Shown here piece by piece: positions 18,739 to 28,199 of a DNA stretch of 64,000 bases (positions are counted from its first letter, which is position 1; every line of letters begins with the position of its first letter). The notes beneath the pieces are model-generated. The model was not told the DNA's origin. It saw only the letters and a program-made list of their open reading frames with translations, and searched no databases. This DNA comes from Pedobacter segetis (GTDB lineage Bacteria; Bacteroidota; Bacteroidia; Sphingobacteriales; Sphingobacteriaceae). Position numbers and translations under genes: made by a program. The stretch spans positions 1 through 64,000 of the forward strand of contig NZ_JAEHFY010000016.1 of assembly GCF_016623585.1 (NCBI RefSeq), given 5' to 3'.

Positions 18739-20205
18739 ATGAAAGTATATAAAATATTAATATTATCTGGCGTGTTTGCATTAGGTAGTTGTACCAAAGA
18801 CTTAAACCCTGTTGATTATGGGGATATCAACACTAGTATTTTTCCTAAATCTGCATCAGATATAGACGCTTTGGTTAATGCAGCTTACTATCCGTTAAGA
18901 GGGGCTTACGGTAACGGTATTTTCTCCACCTCAGAAAAAGGGGTGATGTATTTATCAGATGCAACAACTGAAACACTACATGGTGCTTATGGAGACCAGC
19001 TATTAGCTACCTTACATAATTTTAATCCGCAAGACTTAGGCTTTACCCATTATTACGATGATTATAATAATAAAATCAGTATGATGACTCAAACCATAGA
19101 TCTAATAAATAAGTCATCTGTAAGTGAAGAGGTAAAAAGAAAAGCTATTGCCCAAGTACGTTGTGCAAGGGGTTTATTGGCCTATACTTTATTTGATCTT
19201 TATGGCCCTTTAGTGGTTGCGCCTTTAGATGTATTAAATAATCCATTAGTAGAAGCACCTTTGGCCAGATTAAGTAATGATGACATGGTAAAATTTATTG
19301 AGGATGATCTAACTGCCGCCGATGCAGACCTTCCTTTACCATCAGAAGCAGAGTACGGACGTTTTAGTAAAGGCTTGGCCAAAATGATTTTGATAAGGCT
19401 TAACCTCCATGAAAAAAGGTATGATAAGGTTTTAGCATTGGCTAACGATATTATTGGTTATGGCACTTATCAATTAGATCCAAATTATGTTGGGATGTGG
19501 GATTTAGAAGGGGCAAAAAACAGTAAAGAAGTAATTTGGGCTATCCCCTGTGATTATGCTGGTACTAGTGAAAATCAATGGCAGCTGATGGTTTTGCCAG
19601 CTAACTTCTCTCCAAAAGGAGGTTTTGGAACCATACAAAGTACTTGGTATTTTTATGATTCTTTTGAGCCAACCGATAAAAGAAGAACAATGTTGATTTC
19701 TCAATATACCGGTACAGATGGCATTACCTATAACCGCAGCAGCCCGGGAACTTTTTTGAACTATGGTCCATTACCATTAAAAATTAACCAGGATGCTAAC
19801 CGTACTACTGGTTTAACCACCGTGGATATTATCATGTACCGTTATGCCGATGTATTATTATCAAAAGCAGAAGCTATTGCCAATTTAGCTGGTGCAGGCA
19901 CACAACCCGCATTAGATTTGGTAAACCAAATTAGAGAAAGGGCTGGTTTAGCCGATAAACAATTGGCAAATTATACCTCTCTGGCAGATTTTAATGATCT
20001 GATTTTATTAGAGCGCAGTCATGAGTTTTGGTGCGAGAACGGCCAGTACCGGGCAGATTTAATCAGGATGGGAAAATTTGTTTCTCGTTGCAAGCTGGTA
20101 GAAAACTCTGTTTACACCAACGATTCTAAGAAATTATATCCATTTTCATTAACAGCTGTAAGTGAAGGAAAAGGGAAATTTATCCAAAACCCAGGGTATA
20201 ACTAA
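18739..20205 (+). CDS. SusD/RagB-family glycan-binding lipoprotein
   Basis: A 488-residue surface lipoprotein that caps the SusC barrel and binds the glycan. The signal peptide ends in the lipobox ALGSC, followed by TKDLNP, a usual SusD start. Residues 60-330 show the TPR-like SusD N-domain (ARGLLAYTLFDLYGPLVVA) and the C-terminus carries the RagB block (YRYADVLLSKAEAI, VNQIRERAGL, LLERSHEFWCENGQYRADLIR). Length is typical. It is the partner of the preceding gene and starts the row of surface proteins of the locus. Ligand specificity cannot be read off. Confidence 0.92.
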   Translation: MKVYKILILSGVFALGSCTKDLNPVDYGDINTSIFPKSASDIDALVNAAYYPLRGAYGNGIFSTSEKGVMYLSDATTETLHGAYGDQLLATLHNFNPQDLGFTHYYDDYNNKISMMTQTIDLINKSSVSEEVKRKAIAQVRCARGLLAYTLFDLYGPLVVAPLDVLNNPLVEAPLARLSNDDMVKFIEDDLTAADADLPLPSEAEYGRFSKGLAKMILIRLNLHEKRYDKVLALANDIIGYGTYQLDPNYVGMWDLEGAKNSKEVIWAIPCDYAGTSENQWQLMVLPANFSPKGGFGTIQSTWYFYDSFEPTDKRRTMLISQYTGTDGITYNRSSPGTFLNYGPLPLKINQDANRTTGLTTVDIIMYRYADVLLSKAEAIANLAGAGTQPALDLVNQIRERAGLADKQLANYTSLADFNDLILLERSHEFWCENGQYRADLIRMGKFVSRCKLVENSVYTNDSKKLYPFSLTAVSEGKGKFIQNPGYN

Positions 20206-20244
20206 AAATCAATTTTAATAATTTACCATAAAACAACGGAAACG

Positions 20245-21612
20245 ATGATAAAGAAAAGCATATATAAAATAGTATTTAGTTTGATTTTAGTTACATGCAT
20301 AGTCAGTTGTAAAAAAAATAAGGATCCTGGCTCTGGCGAAGTAAAAGGTACCACCTACCTACAATCTAATGAGATTTTTCCGAATCCAGAAAGAGGCTTT
20401 ATGCACACTTATATCGTTTTTTCTGAAGGTGAATCTTTAAGCTTACCTCTATTACAATCTTTAAGAGCGGCAAACGTATCTATATTTTTAAGGGTTTTCT
20501 ATTTTGATAAGTTTAAAAGTAGCCCATTAAGCGCTTCGGAATTAAAGCTCATCCAAGATGATTTTGATAAAACAAGAGAAGCGGGCCTAAAAATAATTCT
20601 ACGTTTTGCTTATAGCGAAACTGGTGATGATGCCCCATTATCTATTGTTAATCAACATTTAGACCAACTTAAGCCATTATTAGAAGCAAATAAAGATGTA
20701 ATAGCGTTTATGCAAGCAGGTATTATTGGTAATTATGGCGAGTGGCATGATTCATCAAACGGGTTAACTACTCTTGCGAACGAGAAAGCCGTATTGCAGA
20801 AAATTTTGAGCGTATTACCGCCGGATTTGATGGTACAGGTAAGAACACCAGCATTTAAGCAACAAATTTTTGACAATACAAGTCCGGTAACAGAAGCAAA
20901 TGCTTTTTCTGAACAAGGTATTGCCAGGGTAGGGCACCATAACGATTGTTTTTTAACTGGTGGTACAGATTATGGTACTTATACTAATGTTTTGGCCGAC
21001 AAGCAATACATAAGTAATGATGCTAATTATGTGCCTACCGGTGGGGAAACCTGTGTACCAACTAGTGGTTTTTCGCCAACTTGTGAAATTGCTGATGCAG
21101 AAATGAGGTTATTGAAATGGACTTACCTTAATTTAGATTACTATCTGCCAACTATCGCACTTTGGAAAAACAACAACTGCTTTAATACATTCCAAAGAAA
21201 TCTAGGTTATCGTTTAGCATTTTTAAATACCAATCTGCCAGAACAAGCAGTTAACAACGGGTCTTTAAAACTAGATATCACCATGATAAATAGAGGTTAC
21301 GCCCCTTATTACAATAAAAAGAATTCTTACATCATTTTAAAAAACAAAACTACCAGCACTTATTATGAATTCCCTTTAACTGTTGATCTAAGGAAATGTA
21401 AACCAAATGTTAATGTGGTTATAGATGAAAGCATTACCCTAAGTAATGTGCCAGTTGGTACTTACTCTGTTTATTTAAGAATAGCAGATAAAGCCCCAAA
21501 TCTTAAACCATTAATGGAATATGCAATAAGATTGGCAAACCCCGATGTTTGGGTAACAGAAAACGGAGGGATGAATAAATTGGCAAAAGACTTACAAGTA
21601 GTTGCCCAATAA
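20245..21612 (+). CDS. DUF4874/DUF4832 lipoprotein, putative glycoside hydrolase
   Basis: A 455-residue lipoprotein (lipobox CIVSCKK). Residues 40-210 match DUF4874, opened by the motif FPNPERGF and containing LKIILRFAYSE and QAGIIGNYGEWHDS. Residues 215-450 match DUF4832 (RVGHHNDCFLTGG, DYGTYT, GGETC). The (beta/alpha)8-like pattern with acidic residues after predicted strands (FAYSE, YGEW) suggests a retaining-hydrolase fold, but no activity is established that I can name. The position straight after SusD suggests a surface endo-acting or binding role. A second copy is encoded at 25474-26970. Confidence 0.8.
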   Translation: MIKKSIYKIVFSLILVTCIVSCKKNKDPGSGEVKGTTYLQSNEIFPNPERGFMHTYIVFSEGESLSLPLLQSLRAANVSIFLRVFYFDKFKSSPLSASELKLIQDDFDKTREAGLKIILRFAYSETGDDAPLSIVNQHLDQLKPLLEANKDVIAFMQAGIIGNYGEWHDSSNGLTTLANEKAVLQKILSVLPPDLMVQVRTPAFKQQIFDNTSPVTEANAFSEQGIARVGHHNDCFLTGGTDYGTYTNVLADKQYISNDANYVPTGGETCVPTSGFSPTCEIADAEMRLLKWTYLNLDYYLPTIALWKNNNCFNTFQRNLGYRLAFLNTNLPEQAVNNGSLKLDITMINRGYAPYYNKKNSYIILKNKTTSTYYEFPLTVDLRKCKPNVNVVIDESITLSNVPVGTYSVYLRIADKAPNLKPLMEYAIRLANPDVWVTENGGMNKLAKDLQVVAQ

Positions 21613-21649
21613 TTAAGAAATAAAATTTTCAAACGTAAAATAAACAGAC

Positions 21650-22507
21650 ATGAAAAAAAATATCATTTATTTATTCAGCATCACCATGGTAATGCTGTCT
21701 ATTGCTTCTTGTAAAAAAGAAGGTTCTGGGAGTGGTATCCAGGCGGTTTTTAGTTATGTTGCCGATGGTTACAAAGTTAACTTTACAAATTTCTCTAGAA
21801 ACTCTACAGAATACAGTTGGGATTTTGGTGATGGAAGTGGAGAAACATCTGATAAGAAAGCACCTACCCATATTTTTAAAAGTAAAGGAGATTTTTTGGT
21901 ATCCTTAACTACAAAGAACGGTACAGAGAGTAGCACTTTTATAGATACGGTATCTGTTTTAGGTCCAAATATTAAAATTGATGGTGATTTTACCGATTGG
22001 GAATATGTGGATTATACCTATCAAAATCCAGCAGCTACCACTGGTACATTGTTGGCCGTTAAAACTTACGCATCTGCAACAGATATTTATTTTTATGTGG
22101 AAGGCACAAAAGATATGCACATGGCATTAATTGATATGTATTTTGATGCCGACAACAATCCTGCGACTGGTTATTTTGTAGGAGCCTATGCTGATGGTTC
22201 TGGTGCAGATTATTTAGCCGAAGGACCAGCAACTAAAGATACTGGGGGATCTGTTTTTGAACATACGGGTGCTGTTACAGCATTTACTTTTAACCCTGTT
22301 GCAAACATGATAGATGTGATGAAATTTTCTGATATTAAACCGGTAGCTGATAAAAATGTGATAGAGTTTTCCATCAAGAAAAGTTCTATCGGTAACCCTA
22401 AAAACTCTATCAACTTTCTTTTATTTGATGAAAATTCTGGTTATGCTGTACAGGGTGCATTACCTGCAAGTCCTGCCAAAAAATTCATCAATGTTAGTTT
22501 AAAATAA
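21650..22507 (+). CDS. PKD-domain lipoprotein with a DOMON/CBM9-like domain
   Basis: A 285-residue lipoprotein (lipobox SIASCKK) exported to the cell surface. A PKD domain at residues 30-105 (YSWDFGDGSGETSDKKAP type) is followed at 110-285 by a beta-sandwich domain (IDGDFTDWEYVDY, MYFDADNNPATGYF, FSIKKSSIG). The same sandwich domain appears in the next protein. Proteins of this shape and position in SusC/SusD loci are usually surface glycan-binding proteins, so I infer glycan binding. A perfect hairpin follows the gene and probably ends this transcript. Confidence 0.65.
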   Translation: MKKNIIYLFSITMVMLSIASCKKEGSGSGIQAVFSYVADGYKVNFTNFSRNSTEYSWDFGDGSGETSDKKAPTHIFKSKGDFLVSLTTKNGTESSTFIDTVSVLGPNIKIDGDFTDWEYVDYTYQNPAATTGTLLAVKTYASATDIYFYVEGTKDMHMALIDMYFDADNNPATGYFVGAYADGSGADYLAEGPATKDTGGSVFEHTGAVTAFTFNPVANMIDVMKFSDIKPVADKNVIEFSIKKSSIGNPKNSINFLLFDENSGYAVQGALPASPAKKFINVSLK

Positions 22508-22520
22508 TTTAGTGATAAAA

Positions 22521-22564
22521 TTAAGTTTTAGCTCTTGTATAACTAGGTAAGAGCTAAAACTTAA
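22521..22564. terminator. Perfect 16-bp hairpin, likely bidirectional terminator
   Basis: TTAAGTTTTAGCTCTT (22521-22536) and AAGAGCTAAAACTTAA (22549-22564) pair without a mismatch around a 12-base loop. The stem itself supplies A-rich and T-rich flanks on both sides. It separates the SusC-to-PKD transcript from the operator and the next gene. Confidence 0.65.
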
Positions 22565-22583
22565 ATAATATCTTAAATAAAAG

Positions 22584-22597
22584 CGTGTACGAACACA
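22584..22597. promoter_or_regulatory. Operator copy before the T9SS glycan-binding candidate
   Basis: CGTGTACGAACACA matches the consensus TGTGTNCGAACACA in all but the first base and is followed by ATTTAT. It is 30 bases before the start of the next gene and just after a terminator, so a new regulated transcript should begin here. Confidence 0.6.
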
Positions 22598-22626
22598 ATT
22601 TATAAATCAATTTAAAATAAAAAAAC

Positions 22627-23778
22627 ATGAAAAAAATTTACACAACAATTTTAGGATTAGCATTAATGCTTGCACTAAACAATGCAGCAAAAGCTGCTAT
22701 CTCTATTACAATTGACGGAACATTTACAGATTGGGACGGTATCGCATATACCAGTACAGATGGCACAGGAACATTAACAGGCTTAAAAACCTATGCAGAT
22801 GCAGATTACATTTATATTTACATGGAAGGTACAACTGCATGGACTTTAGAAAGATTTGATTTCTTTTTAAATTCTGATAATAATGCCGCTACAGGTTATA
22901 TCCAAGGGTCTTACCCTGGTGGTTCTGGTGCAGATTTACTTTTTCAAGGAAATTTAACAAGTGGTACAGTTTTTAATCAATCGGGTGGAAGTGGTTTTTC
23001 ATGGACCCCATCCGGTGCTACATTTGCAAGTACTATCAACTTTTCTGCACTAACTACGGTTGGTTCTAAAAAGATTATTGAATTTTCAATCAAGAAATCT
23101 GAAATTAGCTTAACAACTGGTACGGTAACATTTTCATTTAATGATAGTAATTCTAGTTATGCAACATTAGGTGCATTACCTGGCACCGCTAGTGCTAACC
23201 CAACTTACGCTACCGTTCCTTTAACAGGTGGCACACTCCCAGTTTCTTTCTTAACCTTTAATGGTAAAGTAGAAAATGCCGGTGTAAAATTAAATTGGTC
23301 AACAGCATCTGAAAAAGATAACGCATATTTTGATGTTGCAAAATCTATAGATGGTAAAAGTTTTTCATCCATTGCTACTGTATCAGGAAGTATAAATTCT
23401 GATAGCCAAAAATTTTATAGCTATGTAGATCAAAATGTAACACCGGGTACTGCTTATTATCAATTATCACAATATGATCTTAATGGAAAATCTACCTTGT
23501 TAAAAACCATCAGCGTTTCTTCAGATTTATCGGGCTTAACCCTTAACGTAACTAAAAGTTATGGTGCAGATGAAATTTCAGTTTCTATTTATTCCCCATC
23601 TAACCAAACATCCACATTTACTTTAACAGATGTTTTGGGCAGAAGATTGGTAACTAAAAAATTGAATCTGGTCTCTGGCAACCAACAATTCAAAATTATG
23701 CTTAACAAAGGCACCGGGTTAAATATTGCAACTTTATTTACTACTGAAAAGGTTTTGAGCCAAAAATATATGTTTTAA
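22627..23778 (+). CDS. Secreted DOMON/CBM9-like protein with T9SS-type C-terminus
   Basis: A 383-residue exported protein with a Sec leader (residues 1-23, ending NNAAKA). Residues 25-195 carry the same sandwich domain as the preceding PKD lipoprotein (SITIDGTFTDWDGIAY, FFLNSDNNAATGYI, FSIKKSEIS). Residues 205-300 resemble the fibronectin-like block often found before sorting domains (LPVSFLTFNGKVENAGVKLN). The last 75 residues look like a weak T9SS type A sorting domain (DVLGRRLVTKK). It has its own operator. I infer a surface or released glycan-binding protein; it has no catalytic motif that I can see. Confidence 0.6.
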   Translation: MKKIYTTILGLALMLALNNAAKAAISITIDGTFTDWDGIAYTSTDGTGTLTGLKTYADADYIYIYMEGTTAWTLERFDFFLNSDNNAATGYIQGSYPGGSGADLLFQGNLTSGTVFNQSGGSGFSWTPSGATFASTINFSALTTVGSKKIIEFSIKKSEISLTTGTVTFSFNDSNSSYATLGALPGTASANPTYATVPLTGGTLPVSFLTFNGKVENAGVKLNWSTASEKDNAYFDVAKSIDGKSFSSIATVSGSINSDSQKFYSYVDQNVTPGTAYYQLSQYDLNGKSTLLKTISVSSDLSGLTLNVTKSYGADEISVSIYSPSNQTSTFTLTDVLGRRLVTKKLNLVSGNQQFKIMLNKGTGLNIATLFTTEKVLSQKYMF

Positions 23779-23866
23779 GCTAAACAACCCGGCATAGCCA
23801 ATTCAATCTAAATAAATGCTCATCATTAAGTAATCAATTAATCATAAACCATAAATAATCATTAAA

Positions 23867-25453
23867 ATGAAAACGAAAATGAGATTTTTAAAAAAAACCA
23901 TTGCGTTGGCTGTAGCGGGTTGCGGATTGTTATCTGCTTGTACTAAAACTAATGTAGAGCCCATTCAAGTCTTATCAGAAAATTCGCAAATGAGCTCAAA
24001 TGCAGTTAATTCTGTATCTTCAATATCTTATTATGTAGCAACAACCGGTAGCGATAGCAATTCAGGTACAATATCCTCACCATTTAAAACCATTCAAAAG
24101 GGGTTAGATGTTGCCGGGCCTGGATCTGATATTTATGTAAGAGGCGGTGTTTATAATGAGCGTTTAAATTGGACAAACTCTGGCACCACAAATAACGATG
24201 TTGTTTTGCGTAATTATGGAAGTGAAGTTGTTTATCTGGATGGTTCAACAGCTTCCGCACAAGATGCGATGATTATAGTGAATGATAAGAGCAACCTTAC
24301 CATTAAAGGGATTAACATCAGAAACAATATCAGGGCTTATGCAAAAGGGATTTACGTTTATGGTTCGGGTGCTAACGTTTCTATACAAGACTGTAAACTT
24401 TATAACATAGGCTGGTCAACAGATAAAACTATTGTTCCTTCCGGGGCCAATCAGGCAAATCCTTTAGTGGTTGTAGGTACTGGTGCAACAGCTTACAGTA
24501 ACATTTACATAGCCGGAACAGAGATTTACGATTGCGTTACCGGATATAGCGAATGTTTAACGCTTAACGGAAACATCAACGGTTTCTTGATTGATAATAA
24601 TAATGTGCATGATAATACCAATATCGGGATTGATGTTGCCGGCCATTATTCCTACACAGGTGCTCCTGCCGCTGTAAACCAAGCCCGTAACGGAACAGTA
24701 AGTAATAATACAGTTTCCAATTGTGTCTCTTTAGTGGCTATATCTGCCGGTATCTATGCTGATGGGGCATTTAATATAGACATTGTACGTAATAAATTAA
24801 CAGGTAATGGTTGCGGTATTTCTTTAGGATGCGAAAACGCGAATAACACTTCTTCTGAGATTGAGGTTAAAGACAATTTCATTTATAACAACCGTACCGC
24901 AGGGATTATTATCGGTGCAAATGCTTTTGGCAGTAAAGTAACCGATGCTGTGGTAACCAACAATACCTTCTTTAAAAACTACGCTGTTGGAGGTTACGGG
25001 GGCGAGATTCATTTCCAAAACGTGGATGGCCTCACTTTTAAAAATAACATTGTTCAATCGGCAAGTAATGTTGCAGTAATTGCCCTCTCTGGTTATACAA
25101 GCACTAACCTTAACATGGATTATAACATGTACTATACGCTTTCCGGCAGCAGTGGTTCCATCACTTTTGATTGGGGAGGAATCAATGGCGGTGGTTATTA
25201 CAGTTTAACCAATTTTATAGCTGGCACAGGTAAAGATACCCACTCTAATTATTATAATCCTCTGTTTGTAAGCAGCACTTTGCCCAATCCAGATTTACAC
25301 CTAACCTCTACATCACCGGCAATAAACTCCGGAGACCCGTCTTTTGCAACAGGTATTGGTGAAAAGGATATTGATAACGGAACAAGGTTACTAAACGGTA
25401 GGGTAGAAAAGGGGGCGGATGAAGTTTCTTCTGCAAATCCTCCAACCATTTAA
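23867..25453 (+). CDS. Right-handed beta-helix lipoprotein (pectate-lyase-like fold)
   Basis: A 528-residue lipoprotein (leader ending GLLSACTK). The mature part opens with YYVATTGSDSNSGTISSPFK, the DUF1565-type start of parallel beta-helix proteins, and then runs through repeated N-rich turns (SNLTIKGINIRNN, NNNVHDNTNIGIDVAG, VKDNFIYNNRTAGIIIG). The C-terminus ends in GDPSFATGIGEKDIDNG and RLLNGRVEKGADE, the standard end of this fold. The fold houses polysaccharide lyases and hydrolases; I cannot assign catalytic residues. A lyase would need a uronic acid, which the other enzymes of the locus do not suggest, so a hydrolase or binding role is more likely. Confidence 0.7.
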   Translation: MKTKMRFLKKTIALAVAGCGLLSACTKTNVEPIQVLSENSQMSSNAVNSVSSISYYVATTGSDSNSGTISSPFKTIQKGLDVAGPGSDIYVRGGVYNERLNWTNSGTTNNDVVLRNYGSEVVYLDGSTASAQDAMIIVNDKSNLTIKGINIRNNIRAYAKGIYVYGSGANVSIQDCKLYNIGWSTDKTIVPSGANQANPLVVVGTGATAYSNIYIAGTEIYDCVTGYSECLTLNGNINGFLIDNNNVHDNTNIGIDVAGHYSYTGAPAAVNQARNGTVSNNTVSNCVSLVAISAGIYADGAFNIDIVRNKLTGNGCGISLGCENANNTSSEIEVKDNFIYNNRTAGIIIGANAFGSKVTDAVVTNNTFFKNYAVGGYGGEIHFQNVDGLTFKNNIVQSASNVAVIALSGYTSTNLNMDYNMYYTLSGSSGSITFDWGGINGGGYYSLTNFIAGTGKDTHSNYYNPLFVSSTLPNPDLHLTSTSPAINSGDPSFATGIGEKDIDNGTRLLNGRVEKGADEVSSANPPTI

Positions 25454-25473
25454 GTTAAAATTTGTGAATTAGG

Positions 25474-26970
25474 ATGTTTGATGACAAAAAAATTAAAAAA
25501 GTATTTTGTTTAGGTTTGGTTTTTCTGTGCTATGGTGTAGCTATTGCCCAAAACAGGGTAATTAGCTACGCCACCAGTTCAGAAGATTTTCCTAACCCCG
25601 AACGCGGCTTTTACTTAGCCTCACACAGTAAACCCGGAGACTTAAAAGAAGATGAGCTCATCAAACTAAGAACCACCAATTCTATTAAAAGCAGTAATGC
25701 AAATTATGCAACCTTTATTACCTTAATTTACAAAGGTTATTTATTGACGGAGTTTAGAGATAAACCTATTATTGATGATTTTTTAAATCAGCTTCAATCA
25801 GATTTTGATATTACCCGCAAAGCCGGACTGAAAATGATTTTACGCTTTGCCTATACCAACACCAGCCATAAAGGCGATTGTCCTGAAGGTCAAATTTGTC
25901 CGCCTTATGGCGATGCGCCAAAAGAAATTGTGCTGAAACACATTGCCCAGCTTAAACCACTTCTACAAAAAAATGCTGATGTAATTGCGGTAATGCAGGA
26001 AGGGTTCATTGGCATTTGGGGCGAAAATTATTATACCGATTATTTTGGCGATGCCTCTAAAAATGATTTAGGCTACATGCCAGATAGCAGCTGGAGAGAT
26101 AGGAACGAAGTATTAAAGGCCTTATTGGATGCTTTGCCTCCCGATAGGATGGTACAGGTTAGAACGCCAAGAATCAAACAGCATTTTGTATATGGTGTGC
26201 ATGCCCCGCTTAAACCTGCAGAAGCCTTCAGCCAGTCTGATAAAGCCCGGATTGCTTTTCATAATGATTGTTTTTTATCCAGCGAGGATGATTATGGCAC
26301 TTTTGCCGATTATGGCAGCTCCACTTCTCCAAAGAAACCTGCCAATAAAATTTTAAGAAATTATTTTGAGCAGGATAGTAAATACGTAGCCGTTGGCGGC
26401 GAAACCTGCGACGATGCTTTTAGTCCGCAAAACGATTGCGGCCCCAAAGGACATGCCGAAGAAGAAATGGCGGCCATGCATTACAGCTTCTTAAATGTAA
26501 GCTATAATAATCTGGTAAATAACGATTGGGAAACCCAGGGCTGCATGACAGCAATTAAGCAGCATTTAGGCTATCGCTTTGTCTTAGAAAAAGCCATCTT
26601 GCCAGTCAATCAGCAAATAACAGATTCTTTAAAAATCGATATTCAAATCAACAATCAGGGTTTTGCCTCCCCTTATAATCCCCGGAAGGCAAACATCATT
26701 TTACGGAATACCTCTTCTAAAGAAATTTATACAATTGCCCTAAAAACAAATGTCCAAAAATGGTTTTCCGGCACAACTCACATCAATGAAAACATTGCTT
26801 TACCCCGGGAAATTAAACCTGGCCAATATGAAATGCTTCTCCATTTACCAGATGTAGCTAAAAGTTTAAATAACCGACCCGAATACAGTATTCGTTTTGC
26901 AAATAATCAGGTTTGGGAATCCCAAACAGGATATAACAGCTTAAACCACCTCTTAAAAATCATTAAATAA
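25474..26970 (+). CDS. Second DUF4874/DUF4832 protein, putative glycoside hydrolase
   Basis: A 498-residue paralogue of the protein at 20245-21612, with a Sec leader ending AIAQ instead of a lipobox, so it is probably periplasmic or released. It has the same landmarks: FPNPERGFYLAS, LKMILRFAYTN, QEGFIGIWGENYY, FHNDCFLSSEDDYGTF, VGGETCDDA. It contains extra Cys residues in a CPEGQICPP loop. The DNA is visibly richer in G+C than the first copy, which speaks against a recent local duplication. The stop overlaps the start of the acetyltransferase gene by one base (TAATG), a tight coupling that suggests the two act on the same substrate. Confidence 0.8.
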   Translation: MFDDKKIKKVFCLGLVFLCYGVAIAQNRVISYATSSEDFPNPERGFYLASHSKPGDLKEDELIKLRTTNSIKSSNANYATFITLIYKGYLLTEFRDKPIIDDFLNQLQSDFDITRKAGLKMILRFAYTNTSHKGDCPEGQICPPYGDAPKEIVLKHIAQLKPLLQKNADVIAVMQEGFIGIWGENYYTDYFGDASKNDLGYMPDSSWRDRNEVLKALLDALPPDRMVQVRTPRIKQHFVYGVHAPLKPAEAFSQSDKARIAFHNDCFLSSEDDYGTFADYGSSTSPKKPANKILRNYFEQDSKYVAVGGETCDDAFSPQNDCGPKGHAEEEMAAMHYSFLNVSYNNLVNNDWETQGCMTAIKQHLGYRFVLEKAILPVNQQITDSLKIDIQINNQGFASPYNPRKANIILRNTSSKEIYTIALKTNVQKWFSGTTHINENIALPREIKPGQYEMLLHLPDVAKSLNNRPEYSIRFANNQVWESQTGYNSLNHLLKIIK

Positions 26971-28088
26971 TGGACCACAAATTAAACGAGCCAATAGATA
27001 ACGGACGCTTACTTTCATTAGATGTGATGCGTGGTTTAATCATGATTTTACTGGCTGGCGAAAGTTGTTTGGTTTATGAATCGCTAAACCATGTAGCGCA
27101 AAACACCATTTTTTCTTACCTAACCATTCAGTTTTTCCATCATCCCTGGCATGGGCTACATTTCTGGGATTTGGTACAGCCTGCCTTTATGATGATGGCC
27201 GGCTCGGCCATGTACCTTTCTTATCATAGTAAATTAAAAAAAGGCATCAGCTGGTCTGAAAACCTCAAACACATTTTAATCAGGAGCCTGAAACTCTTTT
27301 TATTGGGCACCGGCCTGCATTGCGTTTACGCTGACCACCTGGTTTTTGAACTTTGGAATGTGTTAACGCAGTTGGCGTTTACCACCGTCATCGCTTACCT
27401 CATTATCAATAAAAGCTTTACTTTTCAGATTGCTTTCTCCATTGTTCTATTGCTGATTACCGAATTTTTATACCGGTACATTCAGGTTCCGGACTTTAGC
27501 CAGCCCTTTACAGAGTTCCATAATTTTGGGGCTTACGCCGATACTTTGCTCATGGGAAAAATAAATACCGATGGTTGGGTGGCGATAAATATTATCCCCA
27601 CGGCGGCACATACGATATGGGGTGTTTTGGCAGCTAAAGTGCTGATGTCTAAAAATGCTTCGCAGAAACCCATCTCCATTTTATTGATGGCAGGAGTAAT
27701 TTTGTTGGTTTTAGGCTTTAGCCTCGATATCAGCAATATCACCCCCATCATTAAACGCATCAGTACCAGCTCCTTTACCCTGGCATCCGGCGGTTGGGTT
27801 ATCCTTATTTTAGCCGCTCTTTATTGGTTTTGCGACATCAAAAAATATAACCGGTACGCCTGGGTTTTCGTCAGCATCGGCATGAATGCCATTTTTATTT
27901 ACCTATTTTTTGAAACCCTGGGTGCACAATGGTTTAATGATGCCGTCCGCATATTTACCCAGGGATTTTTAGGCTTTTTCAATACGCCAAAATCTATGAT
28001 GGATATTGTAAATGCCTTTGTGGTGCTGTTTTTAGAATGGTATATGTGCTTTTGGCTTTATCAGCGGAAAGCTTTTATTAAAATATAA
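26970..28088 (+). CDS. HGSNAT/NagX-type membrane N-acetyltransferase (DUF5009 family)
   Basis: A 372-residue inner-membrane protein with about ten helices. The N-terminus has LSLDVMRGLIMILL and then the family signature HHPWHGLHFWDLVQPAFMMM with the conserved His pair. HGSNAT, the human member, moves acetyl groups from cytosolic acetyl-CoA through the membrane onto terminal glucosamine; bacterial members (NagX, DUF1624/DUF5009) sit in amino-sugar loci. Here the substrate is probably a galactosamine end in the periplasm. The ATG overlaps the TAA of the preceding DUF4832 gene. The family call is solid; the substrate is inference. Confidence 0.75.
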   Translation: MDHKLNEPIDNGRLLSLDVMRGLIMILLAGESCLVYESLNHVAQNTIFSYLTIQFFHHPWHGLHFWDLVQPAFMMMAGSAMYLSYHSKLKKGISWSENLKHILIRSLKLFLLGTGLHCVYADHLVFELWNVLTQLAFTTVIAYLIINKSFTFQIAFSIVLLLITEFLYRYIQVPDFSQPFTEFHNFGAYADTLLMGKINTDGWVAINIIPTAAHTIWGVLAAKVLMSKNASQKPISILLMAGVILLVLGFSLDISNITPIIKRISTSSFTLASGGWVILILAALYWFCDIKKYNRYAWVFVSIGMNAIFIYLFFETLGAQWFNDAVRIFTQGFLGFFNTPKSMMDIVNAFVVLFLEWYMCFWLYQRKAFIKI

Positions 28089-28199
28089 GGGTTTGATTGT
28101 AAAGCCCGGTAATGCGTCTATTAAACTTCAGGTTGCTGTTATCACCATACCTGACATTGATAAAACACCTGCACCTGGTACGGTGATAAAACCGACCAA

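Noticed and set aside
23867-25453. Beta-helix protein as a pectate lyase, which would make the locus pectin-directed
   Set aside because: No other pectin enzymes or uronate catabolic genes are present, and no catalytic residues can be assigned; the amino-sugar genes outweigh the fold name.
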